This document shows, piece by piece, positions 16,876 to 25,373 of a DNA stretch of 29,364 bases; within the stretch, counting starts at the first letter, position 1; each line of letters opens with the position of its first letter. The stretch spans positions 1 to 29,364 of the forward strand of contig JBBIJH010000019.1 in NCBI GenBank assembly GCA_037446075.1, given 5' to 3'. Position numbers and translations under genes: made by a program. Below the pieces are notes generated by a model. That model was not told the origin of the DNA. It did not search any database and worked only from the letters and a program-made list of their open reading frames with translations. This DNA is from JBBIJH01 sp037446075. GTDB lineage: Bacteria; Bacteroidota; Ignavibacteria; UBA10030; JAHEZR01.

Positions 16876-17945
16876 GGGATGGCTCCCTCCAGTTGCTCGT
16901 ACCAGGGCATGCGAAATCTCTGCACTTCACTATATGCTTCATCAATGAACTGAATAGAAGCTACAACCTCACTGGCAGGGATCAAGGGCTGGCCTGTTCC
17001 AGTGAGGACCTGCAAGAAATTTGAGACCAGTCTTCTAGCAATTTCATCCGAGCCATCCACGCTAACTTGAAACCTTGTCTCTTTCCCACCCGAGGCTATA
17101 GAGCTTACAGAGACACCCTTGATATCATAGACATCCCCTTTAATAGCGCCTTTCTCTCCCCTGATCAAGAAGTAATTCGGCAGCTTGCCTAACCGACTCA
17201 ACCTGACCTCTCCCCTGCAGTTACCGTACTCAAACCGAACAGAGGCTGCTGCCTCACAACCTCCGAAAGAATCGTTCTCGGAAGAGACTACACGCGGCTT
17301 TCCCCCGAGCCACCAGCAGATCACGTCAAACACGTGAGCTCCAATATCCAACAAGACGCCTTTCTGAGAAACCTTTGAGTTAAAGTAGAACCCCGAAGTC
17401 GTTGGCCATGTAAATTCCCCCCCCTCGTAATAGCTAATCGAAAGGATATTCCCAATCGCTCCGCTATCGATCAGTTGCTTTACAACCCCAGAGGAGGGGA
17501 ACAGACGGCGGGTATTGTTAACTGAAAGCGTTACGCCGTGCTTGGCGGCTACGCTGACCAGTTCCGCTGCTTCTGCACCCGTCTCTGCCAGAGGCTTTTC
17601 ACATAATACGTGGACTCGGCTGGAGAGGCATTCTCTCCCGATCGGAAAGTGTAAGTGATGGGGGACAGCGAGGATCACCCCGTCGACAGCATGAAGGATC
17701 TCTCGATAATCGGCGAGGTAATTTCTCAAAGCAAATCGCTCTCCTACTCGCTTAGCCCTATCGTATACCTTATCGACGAGGATAAGTCGCTGGAATACCG
17801 GGGGATATGAACGCAACGCAGGCAAGTAAAATCGCTCCGCCATTGCACCACACCCGACGAGCGCAATGGTCGGCCATCTCGGAAGTCCATTAAGATATTT
17901 GCTTCTCATCTTCTTGAACCAGGAGAAGTGATTATTGAAGGACAA
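16872..17945 (-). CDS. Gfo/Idh/MocA-family oxidoreductase
   Basis: A 357-residue NAD(P)-dependent oxidoreductase. The N-terminal Rossmann motif is ALVGCGAMAE (about 28-37), the family signature is CEKPLAE, and a C-terminal substrate domain includes LLDIGAHVFDVICWWLGG with its conserved His. In polysaccharide loci such enzymes (for example WlbA type) oxidise the 3-position of UDP-sugar acids before a DegT-type aminotransferase acts, and both enzyme types are present here. The start is ambiguous. TTG at 17945 overlaps the preceding glycosyltransferase stop by 14 bp; an ATG at 17909 preceded by AAGAAG would leave a 22 bp gap and bring the Rossmann motif closer to the N-terminus, as is usual. Confidence 0.87.
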   Translation of the reverse strand: MSFNNHFSWFKKMRSKYLNGLPRWPTIALVGCGAMAERFYLPALRSYPPVFQRLILVDKVYDRAKRVGERFALRNYLADYREILHAVDGVILAVPHHLHFPIGRECLSSRVHVLCEKPLAETGAEAAELVSVAAKHGVTLSVNNTRRLFPSSGVVKQLIDSGAIGNILSISYYEGGEFTWPTTSGFYFNSKVSQKGVLLDIGAHVFDVICWWLGGKPRVVSSENDSFGGCEAAASVRFEYGNCRGEVRLSRLGKLPNYFLIRGEKGAIKGDVYDIKGVSVSSIASGGKETRFQVSVDGSDEIARRLVSNFLQVLTGTGQPLIPASEVVASIQFIDEAYSEVQRFRMPWYEQLEGAIP

Positions 17946-19197
17946 CGTTGTCTTGGGTCCTGGGGATTTCTTGCTGTGACGACATTGCCATGGGAGAACC
18001 TTTCTTATCGACGAGCAATCGATACACCCGGTCTAACTCTTTTCCTTTCTCCTCCCAGTTGTATCTTTCCACAACATTTTGATAGGCCCTCTCTGCCAGT
18101 TTTCTTCGGAGCTCCGTGTCATTGAAAAGTCGGACCACTGCATCTGCAAACTCCCCGGGTGTATCGGCGAAGAGTGCAGACTCGCCATGATTCAGGTCTA
18201 TCCCTTCACAGCCGACTGTTGTAGTCACTATAGGTATTTTCATGGCCATTGCCTCAAGCGCTTTCCCCCTAATGCCTCCCCCGATGAGCAAAGGAATAAT
18301 GAAAACTTCGCAGCGAGCAAGGAATGGCCTTACATCCTCTACAAAACCCGTCACGATCACTCGCTCAGAGACACGGCTCCGCACTCGCCTTGATGGGTTT
18401 GCTCCGACGATGTAAAGCCGTGCATCTGGTTCCCTTAACAGAATTCTAGGAAAGATCCGATCCAAGAAATACAAGATTCCATGATGGTTAGGGTAAAAGC
18501 TCATCAGGCCCATGAACAGCATAGTTTTAGGTTCACGCCGAATCTGGGTATCCTCGAGAAATATCGAGGGGACACCATTCTGGATGACAAACATCCTCAG
18601 GTCAGGTAGGTCTCTGCGGAAAACATTATAGTCACGCTGCGTCGTCGCGATGAGTGCGTCAAAACTCTTGCAAAGCCTGATTTCTTCAGGCTTTCCAAGC
18701 TTGTATCCAAAGTAGCTAACCAGTTTCCACAGGACATTTCGGCTCTGTTTAAATGTTCGGTAGAGAAGGTCATATTCTACCTCGTGTGTATCGCTGACGA
18801 CTGGTATCCCTTCTGGAAAACGAAAGTAGCCAAACATTTGTGCACAGCAGTGAATGACATCAAAATTCTCAGCGGCGACCATTTCATCGAGCGCTTTCTG
18901 CATCTGCTTACGATACATCTGGCGGAAATGGCTTCGTCCTGTGCACAGAAGCCAGATCCTCTCCATTCCATTGACGATCCGCGGTCTTTTCCTATTGACG
19001 AAACGGATAAGCTCACAAGCCTTTCCAACACTCTCCCGGAATATTCTTTCCTCTTCAGGGGTTCCATAGGAAAGCACCGAAACGCTATGCCGCTTCAGGT
19101 TCTCCAACAGGAAGGGAAGGTTGCGCCGAGTCCCCCCCAAGTCTCTCGGCGGGGGGAGTGGCGCCTGAGCAAATATCATCAAGATCTTCATCGTCAT
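17932..19197 (-). CDS. GT4-family glycosyltransferase (paralogue 1)
   Basis: A 421-residue GT-B glycosyltransferase. The N-terminal domain starts MKILMIFAQAPLPPP and has FDVIHCCAQMFG and VSDTHEVEYD. The donor half has MLFMGLMSFYPN, VIVTGFVEDVRPFL, PLLIGGGIRGKALEAMAMKIPIV with the conserved Glu, and VGCEGIDL. It probably adds a sugar to the lipid-linked repeat unit. It is clearly paralogous to the next upstream gene at 19235-20485: both share the 'GLMS..PN..GILYFLD' and 'RVIVTG.VED.RP' blocks. The pair is therefore a tandem duplication that has diverged. There is no Shine-Dalgarno before the ATG at 19197. Confidence 0.88.
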   Translation of the reverse strand: MTMKILMIFAQAPLPPPRDLGGTRRNLPFLLENLKRHSVSVLSYGTPEEERIFRESVGKACELIRFVNRKRPRIVNGMERIWLLCTGRSHFRQMYRKQMQKALDEMVAAENFDVIHCCAQMFGYFRFPEGIPVVSDTHEVEYDLLYRTFKQSRNVLWKLVSYFGYKLGKPEEIRLCKSFDALIATTQRDYNVFRRDLPDLRMFVIQNGVPSIFLEDTQIRREPKTMLFMGLMSFYPNHHGILYFLDRIFPRILLREPDARLYIVGANPSRRVRSRVSERVIVTGFVEDVRPFLARCEVFIIPLLIGGGIRGKALEAMAMKIPIVTTTVGCEGIDLNHGESALFADTPGEFADAVVRLFNDTELRRKLAERAYQNVVERYNWEEKGKELDRVYRLLVDKKGSPMAMSSQQEIPRTQDNVVLQ

Positions 19198-19234
19198 TCT
19201 GTTGGTTTAGTAAAAACCAAAGTCCAGCGGCGGG

Positions 19235-20485
19235 TCATCTCGTTACCAGAGAAAAGCCACTACTGAAGACCCCAGTGTCAACCCGCTTCCTAGTAGAAGA
19301 TACGAGCGACTGATATGCTTCCTCGACCTGCCGACCGATCACTGACCACTCGTATAGCGCCTGTGCGAGTTCGTAGCCGTTCTGGGCAAGTTTCCGTCGA
19401 AGCGCAGAGCTGCGCATAAGCTGGACGACTGCTTGTGCAAATGCCTCCGGCTCGTCCGCTATGAGTATCGACTCCCCGTTTCTAACCTTGAGTCCCCTGC
19501 AACCGACGGATGTGCTCACGACAGGCTTTTTCATTGCCATGGCTTCGAGGATCTTCAGACGGGTCCCACTTCCCATCCGTAACGGCACGACGTAGACCGA
19601 TGAGCGCCAGACATAAGGCCGAATATCCTCGACATACCCAGTCACAATAACCCTGTCTGACGCTCTCGCACGAAGTTTCTTCGGCGGCTGTCCACCAACA
19701 ATGTAGACTCTTACGTTGGGAACTTCTCTTTCAACAAGAGGAAAAACACTATCCAAGAAATATAAAATGCCGTCAGAGTTGGGAATATATGACATTAAGC
19801 CGCTAAACACGAGAGACGCTGGCTCCGAGACTTGGATTGATGGTGTGAAGTATGCAGTATCAACCCCATTGGGAATCACGATCTTGGGGATGGCTGGAAC
19901 TGCATTATCCAAAAGCACCTTGTCATTTTCCGAGGTCACGAAGACGGCATCTTGTCTGCTGCAGGCCTCAATCTCCTCCTCAAGGACCTTCTTCTGTTCT
20001 CGCAGGTAGTACAGTTTGCGTAGAGGAGAACGGGCGTACCCCTCCATCTGTCGGATCCTGTCATGTTCTAAGTCATGCATATCGAGAACTTTTACGGCGC
20101 CTGTGTTCAAGCAAAAAGAACCCATAATGGAAAATTCGCACTGAATAACATCATAATCGTTTTCGCAAAGGAGCCTGTCGATCATGGACTGCATCTGTAG
20201 GCTTTGAACCGAAAGATGATTAAAGCTGCGCCGAGTCCCCAATGCCAGAAACTGGCCCAAGCGCTTTTCTATGTTGGACCGAGCTGGCCATGGCCGGGGA
20301 ACGACGCGAACATCCTGCAAGCGCAAGTCAATCTTTTTTCTCAGGTGGTGCACCTCGTCTGCTGAACCGAAAGCTAGAACGGTTACCTCATGCTGTGAGA
20401 GGATTTTTAACATATGATAAACTCGGATCGCTCCCCCAGAAGCCAGAAACGAGGGTAAGTATGGCATCAAGTGCAGGACTTTCAC
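19235..20485 (-). CDS. GT4-family glycosyltransferase (paralogue 2)
   Basis: A 416-residue GT4 enzyme with the N-terminal glycine loop (SFLASGGAIRVYHM), DYDVIQCEFSIMG, DMHDLEHDR, and the donor-site block PLRMGSGTRLKILEAMAMKKPVV. This is closer to the canonical GT4 pattern than paralogue 1. It starts with GTG at 20485, whose last bases overlap the flippase stop (GTGA), so it is coupled to flippase translation. It lies 37 bp from its paralogue. Likely cytoplasmic face of the inner membrane; sugar specificity unknown. Confidence 0.88.
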   Translation of the reverse strand: MKVLHLMPYLPSFLASGGAIRVYHMLKILSQHEVTVLAFGSADEVHHLRKKIDLRLQDVRVVPRPWPARSNIEKRLGQFLALGTRRSFNHLSVQSLQMQSMIDRLLCENDYDVIQCEFSIMGSFCLNTGAVKVLDMHDLEHDRIRQMEGYARSPLRKLYYLREQKKVLEEEIEACSRQDAVFVTSENDKVLLDNAVPAIPKIVIPNGVDTAYFTPSIQVSEPASLVFSGLMSYIPNSDGILYFLDSVFPLVEREVPNVRVYIVGGQPPKKLRARASDRVIVTGYVEDIRPYVWRSSVYVVPLRMGSGTRLKILEAMAMKKPVVSTSVGCRGLKVRNGESILIADEPEAFAQAVVQLMRSSALRRKLAQNGYELAQALYEWSVIGRQVEEAYQSLVSSTRKRVDTGVFSSGFSLVTR

Positions 20486-21981
20486 GTTCGCGTCTCTCTA
20501 TCGGGTGCAAATGTGGCCATAAGATTTCGTAGCGAAAAGAAATTCCGGAGGAAAATGATTTCCGAGGCACTCAGTGTCCTCATTGACAGGAGCGCGGTGC
20601 AGTAGACAATCATCCCGACAAGGGCTTGTAAAATCCACGGAGATGATAAACTACGCAGGAGCATTACAGAAGCCAATAAAAGTGCCCCAGCTACTACGCC
20701 TTTCAGGTGCGTGCGAATGCCAGAAATCTGCAAGATCTCCCTGGGAACGAGCGCCAAAGCATTGATCATAACGAAGGATTCAGTGATAAATGTTGCGGTC
20801 GCTGCGCCAAGACCCGCATTGCCGTAGCGATTCTGAGTGTATGGGATCAGAAAATAGTTCAGCGCTATGTTGAGTGGCACCGCAACCATAGCGATGACAG
20901 ACCAACTTCGTTGCTTGTCGGAAGCCAGAACCGTGTTCACGAGAATGAAGTCAAGGTAGACAAGGATTAGCGTTACAGAAAAAATCCGAAGAACTGGGAC
21001 TGACAGACCGTACTCTCTGAGTCCAAAGAAGAACTGAATGATCTGCTCAGAAAAACCGAAGACGGAAATACTGACAGGGATGGCGGCAAGTGTAATCAAC
21101 TCTAAGCTCTTCTGGGTGGTTTGAACGAGTCCTCCCCCCTCCTTGACCCATAGGCGCGAAAGGACCGGGAAGACTGCAGTACTGAAGATGAAGGGCAAGA
21201 ACATGAGGGCATCGAATAAGCGATACGCAGCTCCGTACGACCCGACAATGGCCGCGGGTGCCATCAACGACATCAGCACCGCGTCTATACGAAAATAGAT
21301 CACCATGAACACTGAGGAGAAAAAGTATGGAACACTCGCTTTGATTAGGTCGACCGAGGCTTTCCACTCAAATTTAGGAAGAACGGAAACGATCCGGCCA
21401 GAGTACCTTAAGCACACCAGGAAGTTCAACAGCATGCTTACAGCCATAACAATCGCAATCACAAGGGAATCAGCCCCCATCACCAGTGCCCCCACTCCTA
21501 CGACCGTCATGAAGATCCGCTCCAGAATCGCCGCCAGCGAAGGATACCACATCATCTCGAAACCCCTGAAAGCGCTGCCCAACACTCCCCCAGCGCCCAC
21601 CCACAGCGTGGAAAATCCGAGAACGAGGATAATCGCTTTGCTCTTGCCCGTGTAACCAGCCAGAGAGGTGAAAGCGATGAGAATTGCCATTGAGATAGCC
21701 CACAACACAATTCGGATGCCGATGGAATTCACGATTAAGTGGGGCGCATCCTCCCGTGCGCGAGAAACCTCTTTCGTAATCATGTAATAGCCACCAAAGT
21801 TGACGAGAAGCTGGGTGATCGTCATGATGGAAATTCCGAGATACAATTTTCCATAGTCCTCGCTTCCAAGGTATCGCGGCAGAAAAAGCATTAGCACGAA
21901 GCCCGAAATCCAAGTGACGAGCTGAGAACCCATCAGGACGCTCGTGTTCGTGGCGACTGATTTGGCAATCTCCCGATTCAT
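20482..21981 (-). CDS. Wzx-type oligosaccharide flippase
   Basis: A 499-residue polytopic membrane protein with about 12-14 hydrophobic segments and the family opening (NTSVLMGSQLVTWISGFVLM..LPRYLGSEDYGKL). It belongs to the MOP superfamily and should flip undecaprenyl-diphosphate-linked repeat units to the periplasm. Both ends are coupled to neighbours: its ATG overlaps the WecG-type gene stop (ATGA) and its stop overlaps the next start (GTGA). Together with the Wzy-like and Wzz-like genes it defines a Wzx/Wzy pathway. Confidence 0.9.
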   Translation of the reverse strand: MNREIAKSVATNTSVLMGSQLVTWISGFVLMLFLPRYLGSEDYGKLYLGISIMTITQLLVNFGGYYMITKEVSRAREDAPHLIVNSIGIRIVLWAISMAILIAFTSLAGYTGKSKAIILVLGFSTLWVGAGGVLGSAFRGFEMMWYPSLAAILERIFMTVVGVGALVMGADSLVIAIVMAVSMLLNFLVCLRYSGRIVSVLPKFEWKASVDLIKASVPYFFSSVFMVIYFRIDAVLMSLMAPAAIVGSYGAAYRLFDALMFLPFIFSTAVFPVLSRLWVKEGGGLVQTTQKSLELITLAAIPVSISVFGFSEQIIQFFFGLREYGLSVPVLRIFSVTLILVYLDFILVNTVLASDKQRSWSVIAMVAVPLNIALNYFLIPYTQNRYGNAGLGAATATFITESFVMINALALVPREILQISGIRTHLKGVVAGALLLASVMLLRSLSSPWILQALVGMIVYCTALLSMRTLSASEIIFLRNFFSLRNLMATFAPDRETRT

Positions 21982-22823
21982 TGAACCAAGCCCTTCTCTG
22001 TGAACGAAGGTTGTAACCCCTTAGAGGTCAAACGCCTCACCGCTATGCGAAGAAGAAATTCAGGAATTTCAATAAACACTCGCTGCCATTTAGATCTTGG
22101 GTCGCGAACAAATCGGTAGAGCCATTCGATCCCCAATCGTCTCATCCACAAAGGCGCCCGAGCCTTTTCTCCGGACAAGAAATCAAAAAGGCCTCCCACG
22201 CCTATGCAAACACCCACTGCCAAGCGTGTCGCGTTACGAAGTATCCATCGCTCTTGGGCAGGCGTTCCCATACCGACCAGAAGGATATGCGGTCGAGATG
22301 AGTTAATCACCTCGATGATCTCCTTTTCTTCTCCAGCGGAGAAATGACCATGGTGAAGCCCCACAATATTAATGCGGGGATAAATCAACCGCATCCGGCG
22401 AGCACAATTTTCGACGATGGTAGCCCGGCTCCCTAAGAGGAAAACCCTCAATCCCTCAGATTCTGCCAGCCCTAAAAATCTAGGAATGAGATCAGTGCCA
22501 TTTAAGTTTTCGACGATTGGGGTTCCGAATAACTTCCCGGCAATCTTTAATCCGCTTCCGTCCGGTAGAACAAGTTCCGCACTGTTGATTGACGATCTCA
22601 ACTCGGGATCTCGACGTGCGACATGAACGGTGTGAACATTTGTAAAGAACACCCGCGCCGGAGTTCCTCCGGCACCACAGAGGGCGAAGGTGCGAAGGAT
22701 GTCCAGGGCCGTTCTGCTGTCGATATTATCCGCACGAACACCAAGTATCGAGATCCTCCGCCGTCGCAGATACTTTCTCGTGTATTCAGTGCTTCGATCT
22801 ACTTGTGCTACAACCCTACTCAT
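21978..22823 (-). CDS. WecG/TagA/CpsF-family glycosyltransferase (GT26)
   Basis: A GT26 enzyme of 281 residues. Family features are FFTNVHTVHVARRDPELR, LPDGSGLKIAGK with the catalytic-type Asp, VFLLGSR, VGLHHGHF, LLVGMGTPAQERW and a basic C-terminal membrane-binding tail (LYRFVRDPRSKW). Characterised members add ManNAc or ManNAcA to an undecaprenyl-PP-linked first sugar, so it probably adds the second residue of the repeat unit. ATG at 22823 was chosen over a TTG nine bases upstream; neither has a clear ribosome site. The gap to the polymerase stop is 20 bp. Confidence 0.9.
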   Translation of the reverse strand: MSRVVAQVDRSTEYTRKYLRRRRISILGVRADNIDSRTALDILRTFALCGAGGTPARVFFTNVHTVHVARRDPELRSSINSAELVLPDGSGLKIAGKLFGTPIVENLNGTDLIPRFLGLAESEGLRVFLLGSRATIVENCARRMRLIYPRINIVGLHHGHFSAGEEKEIIEVINSSRPHILLVGMGTPAQERWILRNATRLAVGVCIGVGGLFDFLSGEKARAPLWMRRLGIEWLYRFVRDPRSKWQRVFIEIPEFLLRIAVRRLTSKGLQPSFTEKGLVQ

Positions 22824-22843
22824 GGAAGTCAAGTGGTTGATAA

Positions 22844-24394
22844 TTATGAAAGGGCAGCCGGCCTGGGGAGTTCAGTTCGGTTCAATCTTTCCAGGGTGGG
22901 TAGAAGCCCCATCAATACACCGAGATAGATCATGTTTCGAGGGTAGGTCAATTGCAAGTCGTAGTAGGAAACCACGACTTGGTTTATAACCACCACAACA
23001 CAGACGGCACACACTGCCTTCAGATATGGATTCTGAAGTTGGGAAAAAAGGGAAGCTCCCCGGAAAACAAAGCAGATGAAGAATAACCAGAAGAAGAAGA
23101 ATCCGATTGAACCCATCTTTACCAGAAGCCACAAAATCTCATTGTGTGGAATGTAGTCCCTAAGCGGGAAAGAGATGCGTGCAAGTGCAATGGGCTGATC
23201 GTACCTGTTCCCGAATCCTACACCACTAATTGGGGCGCGCTGAACAGTCATTGCTAGGTTGTAGCGCTCATGCTCGCGGTAGATGTTGGAATAGTACCGC
23301 TCGCCTGCCACCTCAGGGTCATTTGAAAGCGACGATTTGATCAGCTTGGCCACCGAGCTGAATCTACTCTCACTGTTCCAGAAAGCACCTAGATAAAGGG
23401 CAAAAAGAAAGGTAACGGGCAGGACAATTTTGAGCACTTTCCAGAGCTGTTGTCGTGGCAACAAAAGAAGAAAAGCCACAAACGTGGCGGCCATGGATGC
23501 ATACGCTGCCCGTCGCTGGGCAACGTAGAAGCCGCCCATCAGTGGAATCAATAGCAACTGGAGAGCCAGCTGCTGCTTCTTACAGCCCCCAAATAAGGAC
23601 AGCCCGAAGAGCAAAATGATGAGAGAGACAAAGAAAACTGGGTCTTCGTGATTCGTCAGGGTAGGCAGCCCTCGAAAGCTGAACCCCAAGTCAACAAATC
23701 TGCTGATTCCCTGGAAGGCTTTAAACGAAATAGCGCCGATGCACACCCACATAAGGGTTCTAATGTGCTTTTCTGCTTGGAGTATTTGCGGGACGAAGAA
23801 ATACATCATTCCGAGGTAGAACATTGCCCGCAGCTCCCAGAGAGCTGGCAAGAAGTCCCCGCCCCGTCGCATTCCGTACGAGAAGGAGAGAATCAGGCTT
23901 CCATAGAACAGGAGGGCAGCAATCCATGCCGGAACCCTGTTCAGCATTATATTCCTTTTCACACCGAGCAGAACGAGCCAAGTGAGAAGAAGAGCAAACA
24001 GATAGATCTCTAATGGGTTGACCACGAGCGCCTCAAAGCTCGGTAAGTAAGGGATCTCTTTGAGGTTCCGGAAGAAAGATACTCTGTAGGTGAGTGGGTT
24101 GAAACCCGGAATCACTCCTTCATCGAAGACAAGCACCATGCAGACAAACATATAGAAAGCCCACTGAATCCGATAAGCAGTTAAGAACATGACCATCAGC
24201 AGACCAAGAAAGGCCGCTCCTACAAAAACGTTTCCATTGGAAAGGACCAAGAGAACAGAGAGCGCGATGGAGCCGCCGAATGCAAACAACAGGACAAGCC
24301 GGTCTGTCCTGCTCGGTCCCGATAAAACGAGCACTCGTTCTCCCAGTGAGTAGAACGGCTTCGCTAGCATGGAAACTGTCGTCGCAGACCTCAC
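22844..24394 (-). CDS. Wzy-like polymerase / O-antigen ligase family membrane protein
   Basis: A 516-residue membrane protein with about 11-12 hydrophobic segments. The large periplasmic loop carries the Wzy_C-type pattern: ERYYSNIYREHERYNLAM, then APISGVGFGNRYDQ, and DYIPHNEILWLLVKMG. It should polymerise repeat units in the periplasm; a ligase role cannot be excluded from sequence. The start is GTG at 24394 with AGGGGG four bases upstream; the first ATG is nine codons later with a poor ribosome site. It follows a short membrane-protein gene by 7 bp, so the two are probably translated together. Confidence 0.85.
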   Translation of the reverse strand: MRSATTVSMLAKPFYSLGERVLVLSGPSRTDRLVLLFAFGGSIALSVLLVLSNGNVFVGAAFLGLLMVMFLTAYRIQWAFYMFVCMVLVFDEGVIPGFNPLTYRVSFFRNLKEIPYLPSFEALVVNPLEIYLFALLLTWLVLLGVKRNIMLNRVPAWIAALLFYGSLILSFSYGMRRGGDFLPALWELRAMFYLGMMYFFVPQILQAEKHIRTLMWVCIGAISFKAFQGISRFVDLGFSFRGLPTLTNHEDPVFFVSLIILLFGLSLFGGCKKQQLALQLLLIPLMGGFYVAQRRAAYASMAATFVAFLLLLPRQQLWKVLKIVLPVTFLFALYLGAFWNSESRFSSVAKLIKSSLSNDPEVAGERYYSNIYREHERYNLAMTVQRAPISGVGFGNRYDQPIALARISFPLRDYIPHNEILWLLVKMGSIGFFFFWLFFICFVFRGASLFSQLQNPYLKAVCAVCVVVVINQVVVSYYDLQLTYPRNMIYLGVLMGLLPTLERLNRTELPRPAALS

Positions 24395-24401
24395 AGACCC
24401 C

Positions 24402-24569
24402 CTATAGGACTGGATACGGCATGGTGAACATGTCGTAAAGGATAAGACCTACCAATGCAAATGCAAGGAGAGCGGCAAAGAAGTATACTTGTACACTGAT
24501 TTGCCGCATATGCTTGCCGGCGACAATCGCAATCCCTAGTATGAGTAGCATGGCGCCTATCGAAATCAT
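24402..24569 (-). CDS. Small two-helix membrane protein (55 aa)
   Basis: This short frame begins at ATG 24569, which overlaps the stop of the kinase-like gene as TAATG, and ends TAG at 24402, 7 bp before the polymerase start. The product has two hydrophobic segments, about residues 2-17 (ISIGAMLLILGIAIVAG) and 29-45 (YFFAALLAFALVGLILY), joined by a short basic/polar turn (KHMRQ). The coupling on one side and tight spacing on the other make it a real gene despite its size. I do not recognise a family. Its place between the kinase-like and polymerase genes suggests a partner of the Wzz/kinase/Wzy machinery. Confidence 0.75.
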   Translation of the reverse strand: MISIGAMLLILGIAIVAGKHMRQISVQVYFFAALLAFALVGLILYDMFTMPYPVL

Positions 24570-25345
24570 TAGTGACCCTTCGGTGCGGGAAATTCGTCAC
24601 GACATCGATTGAACACAAACCCATAGACTTGAGCCTCGTTCAAGAGCCGGAACATTCTGTCGACTTCCTCCCTTCTGGTTCTACCGGCGTTCAGCACCAC
24701 CAGGAGCCCGCTGAGTTGATTAGCAAAGAGGAGCGGAAAACCGGGGATACCCACTGACGGCATATCGACAACGACAAAGCTAAACTCCCTGGTGAGGGAA
24801 TAAATGACGTCACGAAAGAATGGGAATTGCTCCAATCCCAGGGGATGCGCCAAGTCCCCCCCCGCCGGCAACAGATACAAGTGATCGATTCTAGTCTCTG
24901 AGACATGAATGGCGACATCATTGAATGCCTCTACCAGACCCGGTTTCAGAGGCGTGCCAAAGATTTCATGAAGCCGTGGCTTGTGAATGTTGAGGTCTAC
25001 AAGAACTGTCTTCCTTTGGTAACTTAGTGCAAGTGCAACCGCAAGATTCGACGCAACTAACGTTTTACCCTCCGCGGGGTTGGGACTCGTAATCCCCAGG
25101 GAAACGCTGACATCCAATTCGTGCTTCGGCAGGAGAGAATAGTTGAAGCAATTGTAGTATCGGAGTGAGATGATGTTGTGATCGATTTCCCCAACGCCAT
25201 CGGAATTCACGATGACTGACTTTACCAGGCGAACAAGTTTGCTTTCGCTGGTGTCCTTCGCAGCAGAATCTTCTGAGTTGGGTGGTTCATCATCTGAGAA
25301 AGGCGGTCCGCTGCTCTCTATCATGTCAGAATCTACTAATGGCAT
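24569..25345 (-). CDS. BY-kinase-like ATPase (CpsD/CapB/Wzc C-terminal type), degenerate
   Basis: A 258-residue MinD/BY-kinase-like P-loop protein. Walker A is ITSPNPAEGKT (K94 the phosphate-binding Lys), Walker A' is VLVDLNIHKP (D117, N119) and Walker B is VVVDMP (D194). In active bacterial tyrosine kinases Walker A' reads D-x-D; here the second Asp is Asn (codon AAC). The C-terminus ends at FPAPKGH with no tyrosine cluster. It therefore probably binds ATP and interacts with the Wzz-like protein encoded 28 bp upstream, but classic autophosphorylation is doubtful. The N-terminal ~75 residues are acidic and poorly conserved. ATG at 25345 has no Shine-Dalgarno. Confidence 0.85.
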   Translation of the reverse strand: MPLVDSDMIESSGPPFSDDEPPNSEDSAAKDTSESKLVRLVKSVIVNSDGVGEIDHNIISLRYYNCFNYSLLPKHELDVSVSLGITSPNPAEGKTLVASNLAVALALSYQRKTVLVDLNIHKPRLHEIFGTPLKPGLVEAFNDVAIHVSETRIDHLYLLPAGGDLAHPLGLEQFPFFRDVIYSLTREFSFVVVDMPSVGIPGFPLLFANQLSGLLVVLNAGRTRREEVDRMFRLLNEAQVYGFVFNRCRDEFPAPKGH

Positions 25346-25373
25346 TGTGGGCGTCTAGCAGGGTCAATTCGAG

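Noticed and set aside
24391..24624. 77-codon minus-strand frame overlapping the small membrane gene
   Set aside because: Its translation is Arg/His/Cys-rich and unlike a real protein. The frame beginning ATG at 24569, with TAATG coupling and two hydrophobic helices, is a better use of the same stretch.
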